Assembly (NCBI GenBank): GCA_002812745.2
Contig: NCSJ02000058.1
Coordinates: 1-64,000, forward strand
Origin: Scytalidium lignicola
Lineage: Eukaryota > Ascomycota > Leotiomycetes
Length of the DNA stretch: 64,000 nt
Reading direction: 5' to 3'
Both the position numbers and the translations under genes were made by a program. The notes beneath the pieces are model-generated. The model was not told the origin of the DNA and did no database searches. It was given only the letters and a program-made list of their open reading frames with translations. Below, piece by piece: positions 55,299 through 64,000 of this stretch (position 1 is its first letter; the number at the start of each line of letters is the position of its first letter).

Positions 55299-57380
55299 AT
55301 GCAGCGCGGGGCTTCCACAGATTGCCAGCGGAGCGTTCTGTCTTGCGCGAGGTGTAGGCGTAGGAAAACCAAGGTAGCTTCCACTCCCACTGCTCTCATT
55401 TCACTGTCTTTCCTTACACTAACCGCACTGGACGATTGTCAGTGTGACCGAAAACTTCCAGAGTGTTCTCAATGTCTCGCAGCTGGATCTACATGCACGG
55501 GATTCAACTCTGCCCGCGCTGCGCATGTCCCTCGCAGCCTCATCCATTATCTCGAGCAGGAGATTACACGGATGGAACGAGAACTGGGACAAGTAGGACA
55601 TGCACAAGGCAATGAAAACGAGATCTTGGCTTCCCTTACGTCCGCAGGGGAGCCACAACAAACACCTCCAACTGGATCTACCGTTCCTGAGAATAGGTCC
55701 AACACCACACTATCGCCCAGCAATGCCACCAAGGAGAGTGTCAGAGCCAGTGCCGAGCTCCAACAGATGATCGCGGCCACGATCCCTCTAGGACCTTCTG
55801 TGACTGATGTCGTGCGAAAGATACGGATGGGACTCACACCCTCGTTGGTACTCTCTGCTGGCGGGGCAGACCGGGTGCAAAGTAAGGCGCCAGTCAAGGA
55901 GCGCTTATGTGAGCATGAAGTCGATGCGTCGATGATCGCAAGTCTTCCGACCCATGTGATTCATATCCTCGTCAAGAAGTACATGCAGCGAATGCTTCCG
56001 GTAGAGCCATTCCTATACGAACCTACCGTGTGGGAGCAACTTCACCGAGTGTTGGAGAAGATTCCACGACAACGAACGAGCCGGCAAGGCAGCCATGAAC
56101 ATCCAACTGTTGCCCTTGATTATGACTTCTTGACTATATACCTTATCTTGGCTGTCTCTGCAAACCTGGGCAGTGCGAAAACCGGAAATCTAGAGCGTTG
56201 CCTAGCATTTTCCGAATCTTTATTCAAGGAGGGCATCCGTCATCTATCACAAACTGCCCCTTATCCATCGGACATGGCATGGATTCAAATAACACTGCTG
56301 ATCCTTCAGTACGCTTCAATCAACCCAAGGCTTGGAAATGTCTGGATTCTGAGTGGGTTTGCAATGAGGAATTGTTTGGAACTTGGACTCCACCGGGAAA
56401 TGCCGGTAAGCAACGGTCTTGACCCTTTGACCATGGACATGCGGAGACGTATTTTCTGGACGGCGTACTGTATGGATAGGTCGATCTGTGCGACTCTGCA
56501 GCGGCCACTGTCCATTGGAGATGCAGCAATCAATTCGGAATTTCCATCCATCCTAGAGGACCGATGCATCACGTCCTCCGGTATAGACCAAAGAGGGCAG
56601 TGGACGAAACAACTTGCTCTCCGATGGATTCAATATCGAAAACTGCAATCCATTATCATCGAGTTCCATTTCCAAGGAATGCCGCTTGATGCTGGTAAGA
56701 GTTGGGAAGAATGGTTGGCGGAGACGGAAGAGAAGCTCAGAGCATGGTATGAAAATGACTTACCACACGATGGCTGGACAGAGTTTGCTTTGATGCACGG
56801 CCTGGTGATGCTGTATCGTCCGTCTCCTCGAATTGTCCCGTCCCCGAGGAACTTAGTTCTCGCGTTTAAAGCCGCATGTGCCTCGGCGAGTAGTTGTCGG
56901 AAACAGCTCCTGTCAGGATATTTCCCACGGCCTTGGCTTGCGGCTCATCACACCTTTGAAACTGGCCTCGTCGCTTTATACTGTTTGAAACATAACTATG
57001 CGGGTATCTCTGAAATATATAATCCTGCTGAAATATTTGAAACAACCAGATTATTCACGCAGAACCTTCTTACTATTTCAAGTAATGGCTGGCCGGAGAT
57101 TACGGAATATGCTGGCATCTATGAAAAGCTTCTAGTCCCGGTATTAGATGCTATTCTGTCGCGGAGTCGGCCTGTCGAAGGCTCGCATACCCTCGAGCAA
57201 GATATAGAGCTTACAAAGCTACTGTTTCCCAGTCCTACTCATCCGAAGGAACTGAAGTTTGCTGGCAACAGGCTCGAAGATTTCCAGGATGGTTACCTCG
57301 AGTTCGACGAGACGTTGTTTGGATGGGACGATGATTTGCTGGGAAGAGAGAGCGGAAATCCGTCTATGTGGCTTACTTGA
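55299..57380 (+). CDS. Zn2Cys6 fungal transcription factor with in-frame intron
   Basis: Spliced model 55299-55373 and 55443-57380 gives 670 residues. Splicing joins CARCRRRKTK directly to CDRKLPECSQC, forming a perfect zinc cluster (Cys ~16, 19, 26, 33, 36, 43). The 69-nt intron (GTAGCT ... TTGTCAG, with ACTAACC upstream of the acceptor) is a multiple of three and has no stop. An unspliced message would encode a 693-residue protein with 23 residues inserted in the middle of the zinc cluster. A coiled-coil-like helix (SLIHYLEQEITRMERELGQV) follows. The middle-homology domain spans about 190-560, with LGLHREMPVSN and RRRIFWTAYCMDRSICATLQ. It probably controls the neighbouring FAD monooxygenase and perhaps the dioxygenase. 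Confidence 0.9.
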   Translation: MQRGASTDCQRSVLSCARCRRRKTKVASTPTALISLSFLTLTALDDCQCDRKLPECSQCLAAGSTCTGFNSARAAHVPRSLIHYLEQEITRMERELGQVGHAQGNENEILASLTSAGEPQQTPPTGSTVPENRSNTTLSPSNATKESVRASAELQQMIAATIPLGPSVTDVVRKIRMGLTPSLVLSAGGADRVQSKAPVKERLCEHEVDASMIASLPTHVIHILVKKYMQRMLPVEPFLYEPTVWEQLHRVLEKIPRQRTSRQGSHEHPTVALDYDFLTIYLILAVSANLGSAKTGNLERCLAFSESLFKEGIRHLSQTAPYPSDMAWIQITLLILQYASINPRLGNVWILSGFAMRNCLELGLHREMPVSNGLDPLTMDMRRRIFWTAYCMDRSICATLQRPLSIGDAAINSEFPSILEDRCITSSGIDQRGQWTKQLALRWIQYRKLQSIIIEFHFQGMPLDAGKSWEEWLAETEEKLRAWYENDLPHDGWTEFALMHGLVMLYRPSPRIVPSPRNLVLAFKAACASASSCRKQLLSGYFPRPWLAAHHTFETGLVALYCLKHNYAGISEIYNPAEIFETTRLFTQNLLTISSNGWPEITEYAGIYEKLLVPVLDAILSRSRPVEGSHTLEQDIELTKLLFPSPTHPKELKFAGNRLEDFQDGYLEFDETLFGWDDDLLGRESGNPSMWLT

Positions 57381-59057
57381 CCAAAGTAGAGTATACACTC
57401 CCACTGGCGACTCCGCTACGATATTGAACAATTTGTGTCTACACCATGGGAAAGGCGCCTAAAAACTGAACCTTATCATGTGAATTTACTCTGGACCTTA
57501 GTACCCTATCCCCAGGTACTGCACCCGAAATCCCTGTTTCCTGATCCATTCTCCGCCGAGTTGACCTTATATTTAGTATCAAATAACTCACTATTCGTCC
57601 TTGAATCGACTCCAGGTCCTTGTTGATACATAACCGACTCAGACATGAAATAACCATGAATTTAGTTATGATTTACTCAACAGTGCTATCTTGTTATTTT
57701 TTTAGAGTTAAGCTTAAATTCTATCTTTTCTTTGTACATTAGCTTGTGTGTGGTCTAGTTATGCATTGTTTATGATTTTACTGTATTTTGGTTTTTTTGG
57801 GGGGGGGAATTTAACTTAAAATATTATTAGTTAAATAGTGAATAATCAATACACGTATAAATTTCTTATAATACGATTTTCTTAATTCAAAATACTTATG
57901 ACTAAAAAATAAAAAATGACAAATAATAAACAATTAGTGCATAATTTAATTGCACATTATTTATAATGCTATTGTGGTAGAGAATTCCCGTTCCTTACTT
58001 CGTTACATACGTACGAGTGGAGACCCTATACGGAGACCCCGCAACCCAAGATTCCCTACCTTACCACTTAATATATATAGTAGTAGCTATCGTAGTTACC
58101 ATAATCTTCTCCTATTCTACCGCACCCTACCATTTGATTAATTGGTTGTTGCTCAGCTACACTTTACGGCCATGCTGAGCGCGCATCTACAGACCTTATA
58201 TCGCTACTGTACGTAGCCAACTGTACACACCGATCGCACTCCCTCACATTATCTTTATATTTAGCTAATAACTTATTATTTGATAATAATTAATTGTATA
58301 ATATTATAAACTCTCCATGACCTGCTATGAGCAGAGGTCTGAACAAGTACTGTAAATATGTCGCGGATTCTGTAAGATAATAAGATGCGTAGCAAAGGAC
58401 TTGAATGGCTATGATGGAAAAGCAATGCCGGTATAAAAATGACTTTAATTGCTGCACCAAGTCAGAATCTCACGTATGGTTCGTGGCATAGTAAATAGCT
58501 CTCAGGGATAGCACATAATTCATGTAGATGAACTTCAGAAGCGAGTCACTAAAACTTTATATTAAGTCTTCAAATTTTTTTNAAATTAAACTATAAGAGG
58601 TATATGTATCAGAGTATCATGAGCCCTACAAAATTGACAAACTTCCCTTAACGTAAGGAGGAAATGGCTTCGGCCAAGACCAGACTAGATGAACGCAGTG
58701 AATAGATACTAATCGCCCGTCGCTCGCTTGAATCCGACAGCCAAATTTGTCGGAATCATGATCCCACTCTTGAGATAACAAGAGTACTATAGCAAGAACG
58801 AGGCTGAGATATTTGTCATGCAAAATGAGACGTCGTCAGGCCTTGCATGATAAGGTACTTGAAAGGGTCAGACACAAGAAAGGAGATGCTAATACTTCAA
58901 GAATACGTATTTATCTACTAACCTAACGTATATCGAAACATAAACCGCTAACCCTTCTAATCATGATCACAGAAACCCCTCCGTCTCTTACCTGATCATA
59001 ACACCTTTGCCAGCCTGATATCTATAGTCATTCAGAATATATAAAAACACAAACACG
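57381..59057. other. Intergenic stretch, partly AT-rich
   Basis: 1.68 kb. A single AATCGACTCC motif, like the TIR core of the MITEs at 2951 and 46835, occurs at about 57605-57614 without a visible partner. A G9 run follows T's near 57790. 57830-58320 is AT-rich. The last 20 bases before the next gene include ATATATAAAAAC at about 59037-59048, a TATA-like box very close to the ATG. Confidence 0.4.
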
Positions 59058-60002
59058 ATGCTGTTCCCGATCATAGATGTCTCCAAGATTGATTGTCCTG
59101 AAACTCAACTGTCAATTGCGAAAGAGGTGACAAAAGCTTGCAAGCAATACGGATTTCTCTTGATCAAAGGCCACCCAATCCCACCCGAAGATATCGAAGA
59201 AATGTTCGCTCTCGCAAAAGACTTCTTTTCAACGCCAGAAGAGGATAAAGCACAGTTCCCAATGAACTCCACCCAAGTTGGATATATGGGCTCTTTTCAA
59301 GACAGAATGAAAGACGACAAGATGTCAATGTGGTTGGGGGGACGCCCAGGCTCACTGAAAACGAATCCCGGACTGCCACCATTTTGGCAACCTCTAGCTG
59401 AAAAAGTTGAAGCTTTCAAACATCAATGCCACGGTCTGGTTCTTAAGCTGCTGGTCTGCTTTGCGCTTGCGATGGATCTTCCCGACCAGAACTTTTTTGC
59501 CAATGCCCACCTCGAGAATGCTGGGAATGGGAATAGCCTCCGGATGCTCATGTATCCCGCAAGGGAAAAGATGCCACAAGACGTAGGGTCGCGAATGATA
59601 GAGCACACCGACTCTGGATCTGTGACACTGTTATTCCAGCAACAAGCTGGATTAGAGGTCTTGTCTCCTACTGGAGAATGGGTCAAAGCCCCTTGCATGA
59701 AAGATTGTATATTGGTAAACCTAGGGGATGCGCTTTCTTTCTGGTCTGGGAACCAACTCAAAGCAACACTGCATCGCGTCACCTTTGATGGTCTCCCTTA
59801 TGATCAAGAGAGACAATCTATAGCATATTTTGGTGCGGCAAATCCCGAAACAGTACTACAGCCTCTCCTACCCGGCGAGGCGATGTCAAAATATTATACC
59901 AATGGGTTTGAGGTGAGGCCAGGGATTACAGCTGGAGAATTGAACCGGATGATCATGAATAAAATTTATGAATCATATACCAACCCTTCTGTGGCTGTAT
60001 AA
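59058..60002 (+). CDS. 2-oxoglutarate/Fe(II) dioxygenase (IPNS/ACO-like fold)
   Basis: Intronless 314-residue protein. The N-terminal DIOX_N region begins LFPIIDVSKIDCPETQ and includes YGFLLIKGHPIP. The catalytic core has IEHTDSGSVTLLFQ with Fe ligands His ~183 and Asp ~185, LKATLHRV with His ~239, and ERQSIAYF with Arg ~252 and Ser ~254 to bind 2-oxoglutarate. The family covers isopenicillin-N synthase-like, gibberellin and thymine/pyrimidine dioxygenases. In fungi such enzymes occur both in secondary-metabolite clusters and in the nicotinate catabolic (hxn) gene set. It would hydroxylate or desaturate an unknown substrate in the cytosol. The absence of introns contrasts with its neighbours. 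Confidence 0.9.
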   Translation: MLFPIIDVSKIDCPETQLSIAKEVTKACKQYGFLLIKGHPIPPEDIEEMFALAKDFFSTPEEDKAQFPMNSTQVGYMGSFQDRMKDDKMSMWLGGRPGSLKTNPGLPPFWQPLAEKVEAFKHQCHGLVLKLLVCFALAMDLPDQNFFANAHLENAGNGNSLRMLMYPAREKMPQDVGSRMIEHTDSGSVTLLFQQQAGLEVLSPTGEWVKAPCMKDCILVNLGDALSFWSGNQLKATLHRVTFDGLPYDQERQSIAYFGAANPETVLQPLLPGEAMSKYYTNGFEVRPGITAGELNRMIMNKIYESYTNPSVAV

Positions 60003-60774
60003 CTTAGAGACATGAAGTGTTGGTTCGTTGACTCCGTTGATGGTATGAGAATATACATCCTCGAAGGAAAAAGAATGACGGGTTTGATTTTAAATTCTAT
60101 AAGCTGTATTTAAAATCCGTTATGTGACAGTCCACCAACTATTTGCCTTCACGATGCTGTGCAGAGATGATCTTGGCTTCTTTGTCTCAATTTATCACTC
60201 CTAGCGTTGTCGGCGCCAAATAGGTTGCCTATTCGGTGGCTTGCAGCAACTACTAAGTCAGCCAGAAGTGTGTACAGAACGATACTAAATGTTATCATGA
60301 TCTATGAATATGCAAGTGAGGACAATTCGGCGAGCCCAGGTTGAAGACACGTATAATTTAGGCACCAATAGAGACTTAGTTGAGTTGAGCGACTATCAAA
60401 TCAGAACTTTGAAGCTTCACAGGGTAGCAACCAAAATCTTATTACATAGAGCAGAGACTGAGTTGATATATCGAAACTCTGTTTTTCGTTCGTGATTAAT
60501 TCACTCATTGTGACAGCAAATTTTGATTCTTTTAACACTGAATCGCACTGCCCTAGCTCGGCAATGGGAACTCCGTCCTTGCTTTGCTGACTTTAACCTG
60601 TCCTGCTGCCTTAAATCATGTTTCTAACTCAAGAGCTTCTTACGATCTATCGTGACTATTCTTTCGGCCGTCAAAGCCTTTCTCTCGTTTCGTACATACT
60701 CGAAATCCTAGGAAGGAGCCCAAAATTTCTAAATACTCCTCCTAGGCCTTCCCATTTATATAGACAGCACAAAG
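60003..60774. other. Intergenic stretch between convergent genes
   Basis: 770 bp between the ends of the dioxygenase and the fused regulator. A 63-codon plus-strand frame (60304-60495) has no family match that I recognise. Nothing else is seen. Confidence 0.4.
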
Positions 60775-63700
60775 TCATAACTTAGACAGATCTTCTAACG
60801 CCTGCGAGAAACCATAAGCTAGACTTCCATTCTTCCCACCAAGGCGAGCTAGTAGTGTAATGCACTGCCGGAGAGAGGAGTCTAGGTTCGCGTCACCTTG
60901 CTGACTAGAGACTAAAGTTAAGCCTGCAGAGAATAATGAATGAACCATAGGCCAGGTTACTGGATACACTAATGAGAAAGGCTTCGGAGTAGTGTTTGAA
61001 AGGTAGTTCTCTGTTGAGGGTAATTGATCCCGATCAAGGTCTGTAATAGATTGTATCAAATTTGCACAAAGCTGATGTACTTGTGCTGGTGATAGACTTG
61101 AGGCAGAAGTTCGATGTAAAATTAGAGAGGTCTCGCAATAATGATACTGGACCCAGGACCTTAAAATAGTAAATGAAGCTGGACTGAAATCTGGATTGCG
61201 AGAATCTTCTATGGCAAGATCTATGTCATATTCACATGCCTTTTTCCAGTCACTCAACTGACGCTCGATGTCTTGTGAACCTATGTTATTCATTGATTCG
61301 TATAGAGTGTTGTTATTATATGATGCCAAATACTTGCGAAATATGGAGGATCTCTGCCTGGCAATGTTATGGAAATGGAGAGGGATTTTTTCACGATAAC
61401 CAGATAGTTGCGCAGAGATAAAATTCTAACAATAAGTTAGGGTTATACTTGAGTTCTTATCTGATTTGGCATGATGAGAATTACCTGGTATTTGCCGCCT
61501 TTCTCTGGCATCTGAGGAGGTCGTCCGAATGATATTGAGATTATACTGCAAGATAATCAGTGTCAGTCTCCTCACATGCGGTTAGACTAATCCTCACCAG
61601 TCAAGACCATAGGTGATCTGATATAAAGTTGAATAAAGACTTTTTTCGGCTTCGTTGTGGTCTGCAATGACGAGATCGAGACACAAGCGAGAGGCCAGTC
61701 CCATTGCCCTCCATATATCCCCAGCTTCGGGGTTTAGTAGTAAGTAAATACATATTAACAGGATCGTCTGTAAAGTCGATAGCTGATGTAGATGCAATAA
61801 GCCACCAATTTTCTCTGTATCGTTGACTACCTTTTTGAAATATTGATGCGAAACGGATAACATGCGTGGATCGTGCGTGCTTAACAGTTGAGCAGATACA
61901 GCAAACACTAGATAAACTGTCTGCTCTTCCCATGGGCTATTATTACTAGTGATGTAAACCTTCTTGAAAATGTCCTTGAAAAATTTTAATCCTAGTACTG
62001 GGTAGAACACATCAATTGAGTTGCGGAAGGTATCGAAAAGTATGCATGCAAATTTTTCTGGGGGCATGACGGCAACGTTTAAGGGCAAAAGGTTGTATAA
62101 ATCCGTTGAGAGACAACTTTCAAAGCCCTGGTGGGTAGCGGATATGCATTGAGGATAGGTAGAATGCATGCCCATGGTGACAACTTGGGAATAAATACTA
62201 GTAGGCCCGAAAAAGACAGGAGCAGAAGTATACAAGTTCACGTTGAATCTTTCTGTTGATGAATGTAGCGTTGCTGTGAATGCTTGATCTAAATCGAAGT
62301 GTGGTGCAACATTAACAGAGCTGGAAATAGAGGCCTCGTCACAACGCGAATGTTCACGTATCAAGTCCTTTAACTTTTGTTGCAAGGCGTACACATATCT
62401 TTTTTCTGGATGTCAGCAGGTCTTCTCATTGAAGGAAGTTGATCTTATTGCAGGTTACATAATGATGTAGCTTACCTGCGTGGCACATCTTGCGATATGA
62501 TATTGTCGTAGTAAACACATTCCTTCTGCGCCTTCACACAACTATAGCATGATTTGAAGTTTCTGTCACACTTAACACGACGACTCCGGCAGTGATTGCA
62601 CGGAGGTAACAGTTCTATCCCACCCTGTAGCTTGCCTAGGTCAATCCCACAAGGAAGGGTGGTTCCCGCGCTAGATATTGATGGAGAGATCAGTAAATCG
62701 AGTTCCATTGGAATCTGGTGTGTGTTGGCTGCTTTCGTAAAAGAGCCTGCGCCGCTCATATGCAGCCAATCACTGTTATTAAAATCAATATCCATACTGA
62801 TAATGTCTTCCCAAGGCTGCTCAATAGATGAGAAGACATTTGCTGTAGGTTGAGATTCTTGTGACCATACCAGAGCCTCTGTGTGAAAAACTTCATGGTT
62901 GGGATCGTTGGCTTTCGAATGAAAATACGTCACGCCTGGTTGCCTTCCAGAGTGAAGTGGCTGTACTGGTTTGCGAAGCATTATGCTATCTATCAAATCA
63001 AGGCGTTGAAGATCCTCCTGTGTCAACTGAGCTGTTCCGGGAGATAAAAAGGACTTCATTGCGCTCTTCTTCAGCCCATCAAATAAATCACCAGCATATG
63101 TTGCTGCGGGCCATCTTTCTGAAAGTAGTATCTATTTTGGATTAGCTTCAGCTTCTGAGCAAGCAAAGATATGGTTGAAAGACTCACAAAGAGTCCTGAG
63201 AGCTGTTGCAGAATTTCTGCAACGGTTTTGTTGCCATACCGTGTCCGAATGGCGTCGGGGTGATGTCTCAGTGTGCATAATATCGCAACACCCGCCTCGA
63301 ACCCGTTATGAAGATTGTGAAAGGGGAATTGAAGATATCCAGTTTGTGATAACTCCCAGCAGCCTCTGCTCATAATCACTGCAGCTTTAAAACACTCGAT
63401 CATGAATTCCTCGGAGGGAAGCGGGTTGCGTGGACATGGCCGGTAGAGCATGAAGAAACACTGATTAAAGGCGAAAGAGAACCAGTCAGGAGTGGCATCA
63501 ACGTCGGAGCGCCAGTCAACTATTCTCTGTTTCATCTCAGCAACCCACAGTTCGTAAGACGGAAGTGTAAATTGGCGATTTAAGAACTGAACAGCATATA
63601 TCTCTGACTGCATCTGTCTGAACCGAACATAATTCAAGAACTGAGCCTTCGATCGTCGCCCATCGCGAACAATACGATCAGATCGAATGCACGAATCTTC

Positions 63701-64000
63701 ATATGCCGAAGGAAACTTTACGTTAATATATTCATCTTCAATAGAGAACTGCCGATGAGAGTTGACATCTATTGACCTTTCCACGCCATAAACCTGAATT
63801 TAATGAGTATAAGAGCATAGAAAAGATGCTAATCATACGTACTGTCCAGAATATCCTCCTGCGAAGATCCACGGACACGACATTTGTCTCATTCGTTATT
63901 GAATGCTCCTGGTGTAACCCCAGTTGTATTGCTAAGTTCATTGCTTCTCTAATCAGATGCCATAGATTACCAGTGTAAGGGAGGAGCATCGCCAGCTGGA
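60775..64000 (-). CDS. Apparent fusion regulator: MHR - Zn2Cys6 - MHR (partial 5')
   Basis: The gene enters from the right edge. Exons on the minus strand: at least 64000-63843, 63793-63188, 63131-62476, 62398-61598, 61545-61485, 61425-60775 (introns 49-77 nt). The first ~250 residues visible are the middle-homology domain of one regulator, with AMNLAIQLGLHQE, DLRRRIFWTVYGVERSIDV and LLSERWPAATYAGDLFDGLK. With no stop, the same exon runs through an acidic, Ser-rich linker into a complete zinc cluster CNHCRSRRVKCDRNFKSCYS...C. Then come a helix YVYALQQKLKDLIREH and a second middle-homology domain (CILFDTFRNSIDVFYPVLGL, MGLASRLCLDLV, ISISFGRPPQMPEKG) ending at 60775. About 975 residues are visible. 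The frame is continuous across 63131-62476, so either this is one two-module regulator or two genes overlap with the stop of the first hidden by an unseen intron. Confidence 0.75.

Noticed and set aside
57605..57614. Solitary AATCGACTCC motif as a third MITE
   Set aside because: No inverted partner or target duplication was found within several hundred bases.
32835..64000. Polyketide or nonribosomal peptide cluster
   Set aside because: No synthase, carrier protein or terpene cyclase signature is present in the window; tailoring-type enzymes alone do not establish one.

Overview
The window is nuclear DNA of a filamentous ascomycete (Pezizomycotina type). The evidence is genes with 45-100 nt GT-AG introns, several Zn2Cys6 regulators, Fot1/pogo, Ty1/copia and Ty3/gypsy elements, and long AT-rich tracts in which repeats carry C-to-T/G-to-A decay and stop codons, as expected from repeat-induced point mutation (RIP). 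The species is not identifiable from what is seen. All gene models below were built by eye: splice sites were placed so that reading frame and family similarity continue.

Positions 1 to about 32,000 form an AT-rich, repeat-dominated compartment. It opens with a 28S rRNA fragment (1-197) and an aldehyde dehydrogenase relic (about 1300-1775). A small gene island follows: a CE4/PgdA-type deacetylase or cyclic-imide-hydrolase-like gene (3384-4420), a choline/GABA-type permease (5036-6937) and an SDR (7525-8608). A 432-bp MITE with an 8-bp target duplication sits at the stop codon of the first of these. Then come a decayed Fot1-like copy, a complete but mutated Fot1-like transposon (9853-11722) between CTCAA-rich arrays, a complete but dead Ty1/copia element (14111-20291), a 5'-truncated inverted Ty3/gypsy copy (20714-23712), a near full-length dead gypsy element (23713-30882) and another pogo-class relic (about 31640-32000).

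From about 32.8 kb to the right edge the DNA is more GC-balanced and gene-rich. It holds an oxidative cluster: an FAD monooxygenase (32835-34140), a P450 (36166-37969), a questin-oxidase-like DUF4243 protein (39368-40889), an amidohydrolase-2 decarboxylase resembling 6-methylsalicylate decarboxylase (44607-45710), a Zn2Cys6 regulator (47746-49675) divergent from an NCS1 purine/cytosine-type permease (50428-52295), a salicylate-hydroxylase-like FAD monooxygenase (53093-54704) divergent from a second Zn2Cys6 regulator (55299-57380), a 2-oxoglutarate/Fe(II) dioxygenase (59058-60002), and at the edge a regulator gene that reads as two fused fungal transcription factors (60775 to beyond 64000). A decayed NLR-type (NACHT/DUF7791) C-terminus and two more MITE-like elements lie between these genes.

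There is no PKS, NRPS or terpene synthase in the window. The enzyme set (uptake permease, aromatic hydroxylases, P450, decarboxylase, ring-opening oxygenase, several regulators) fits catabolism or detoxification of an aromatic or N-heterocyclic compound, or one flank of a secondary-metabolite cluster. This is inference. The most unusual single observation is the apparent MHR - Zn2Cys6 - MHR fusion regulator at the right edge.
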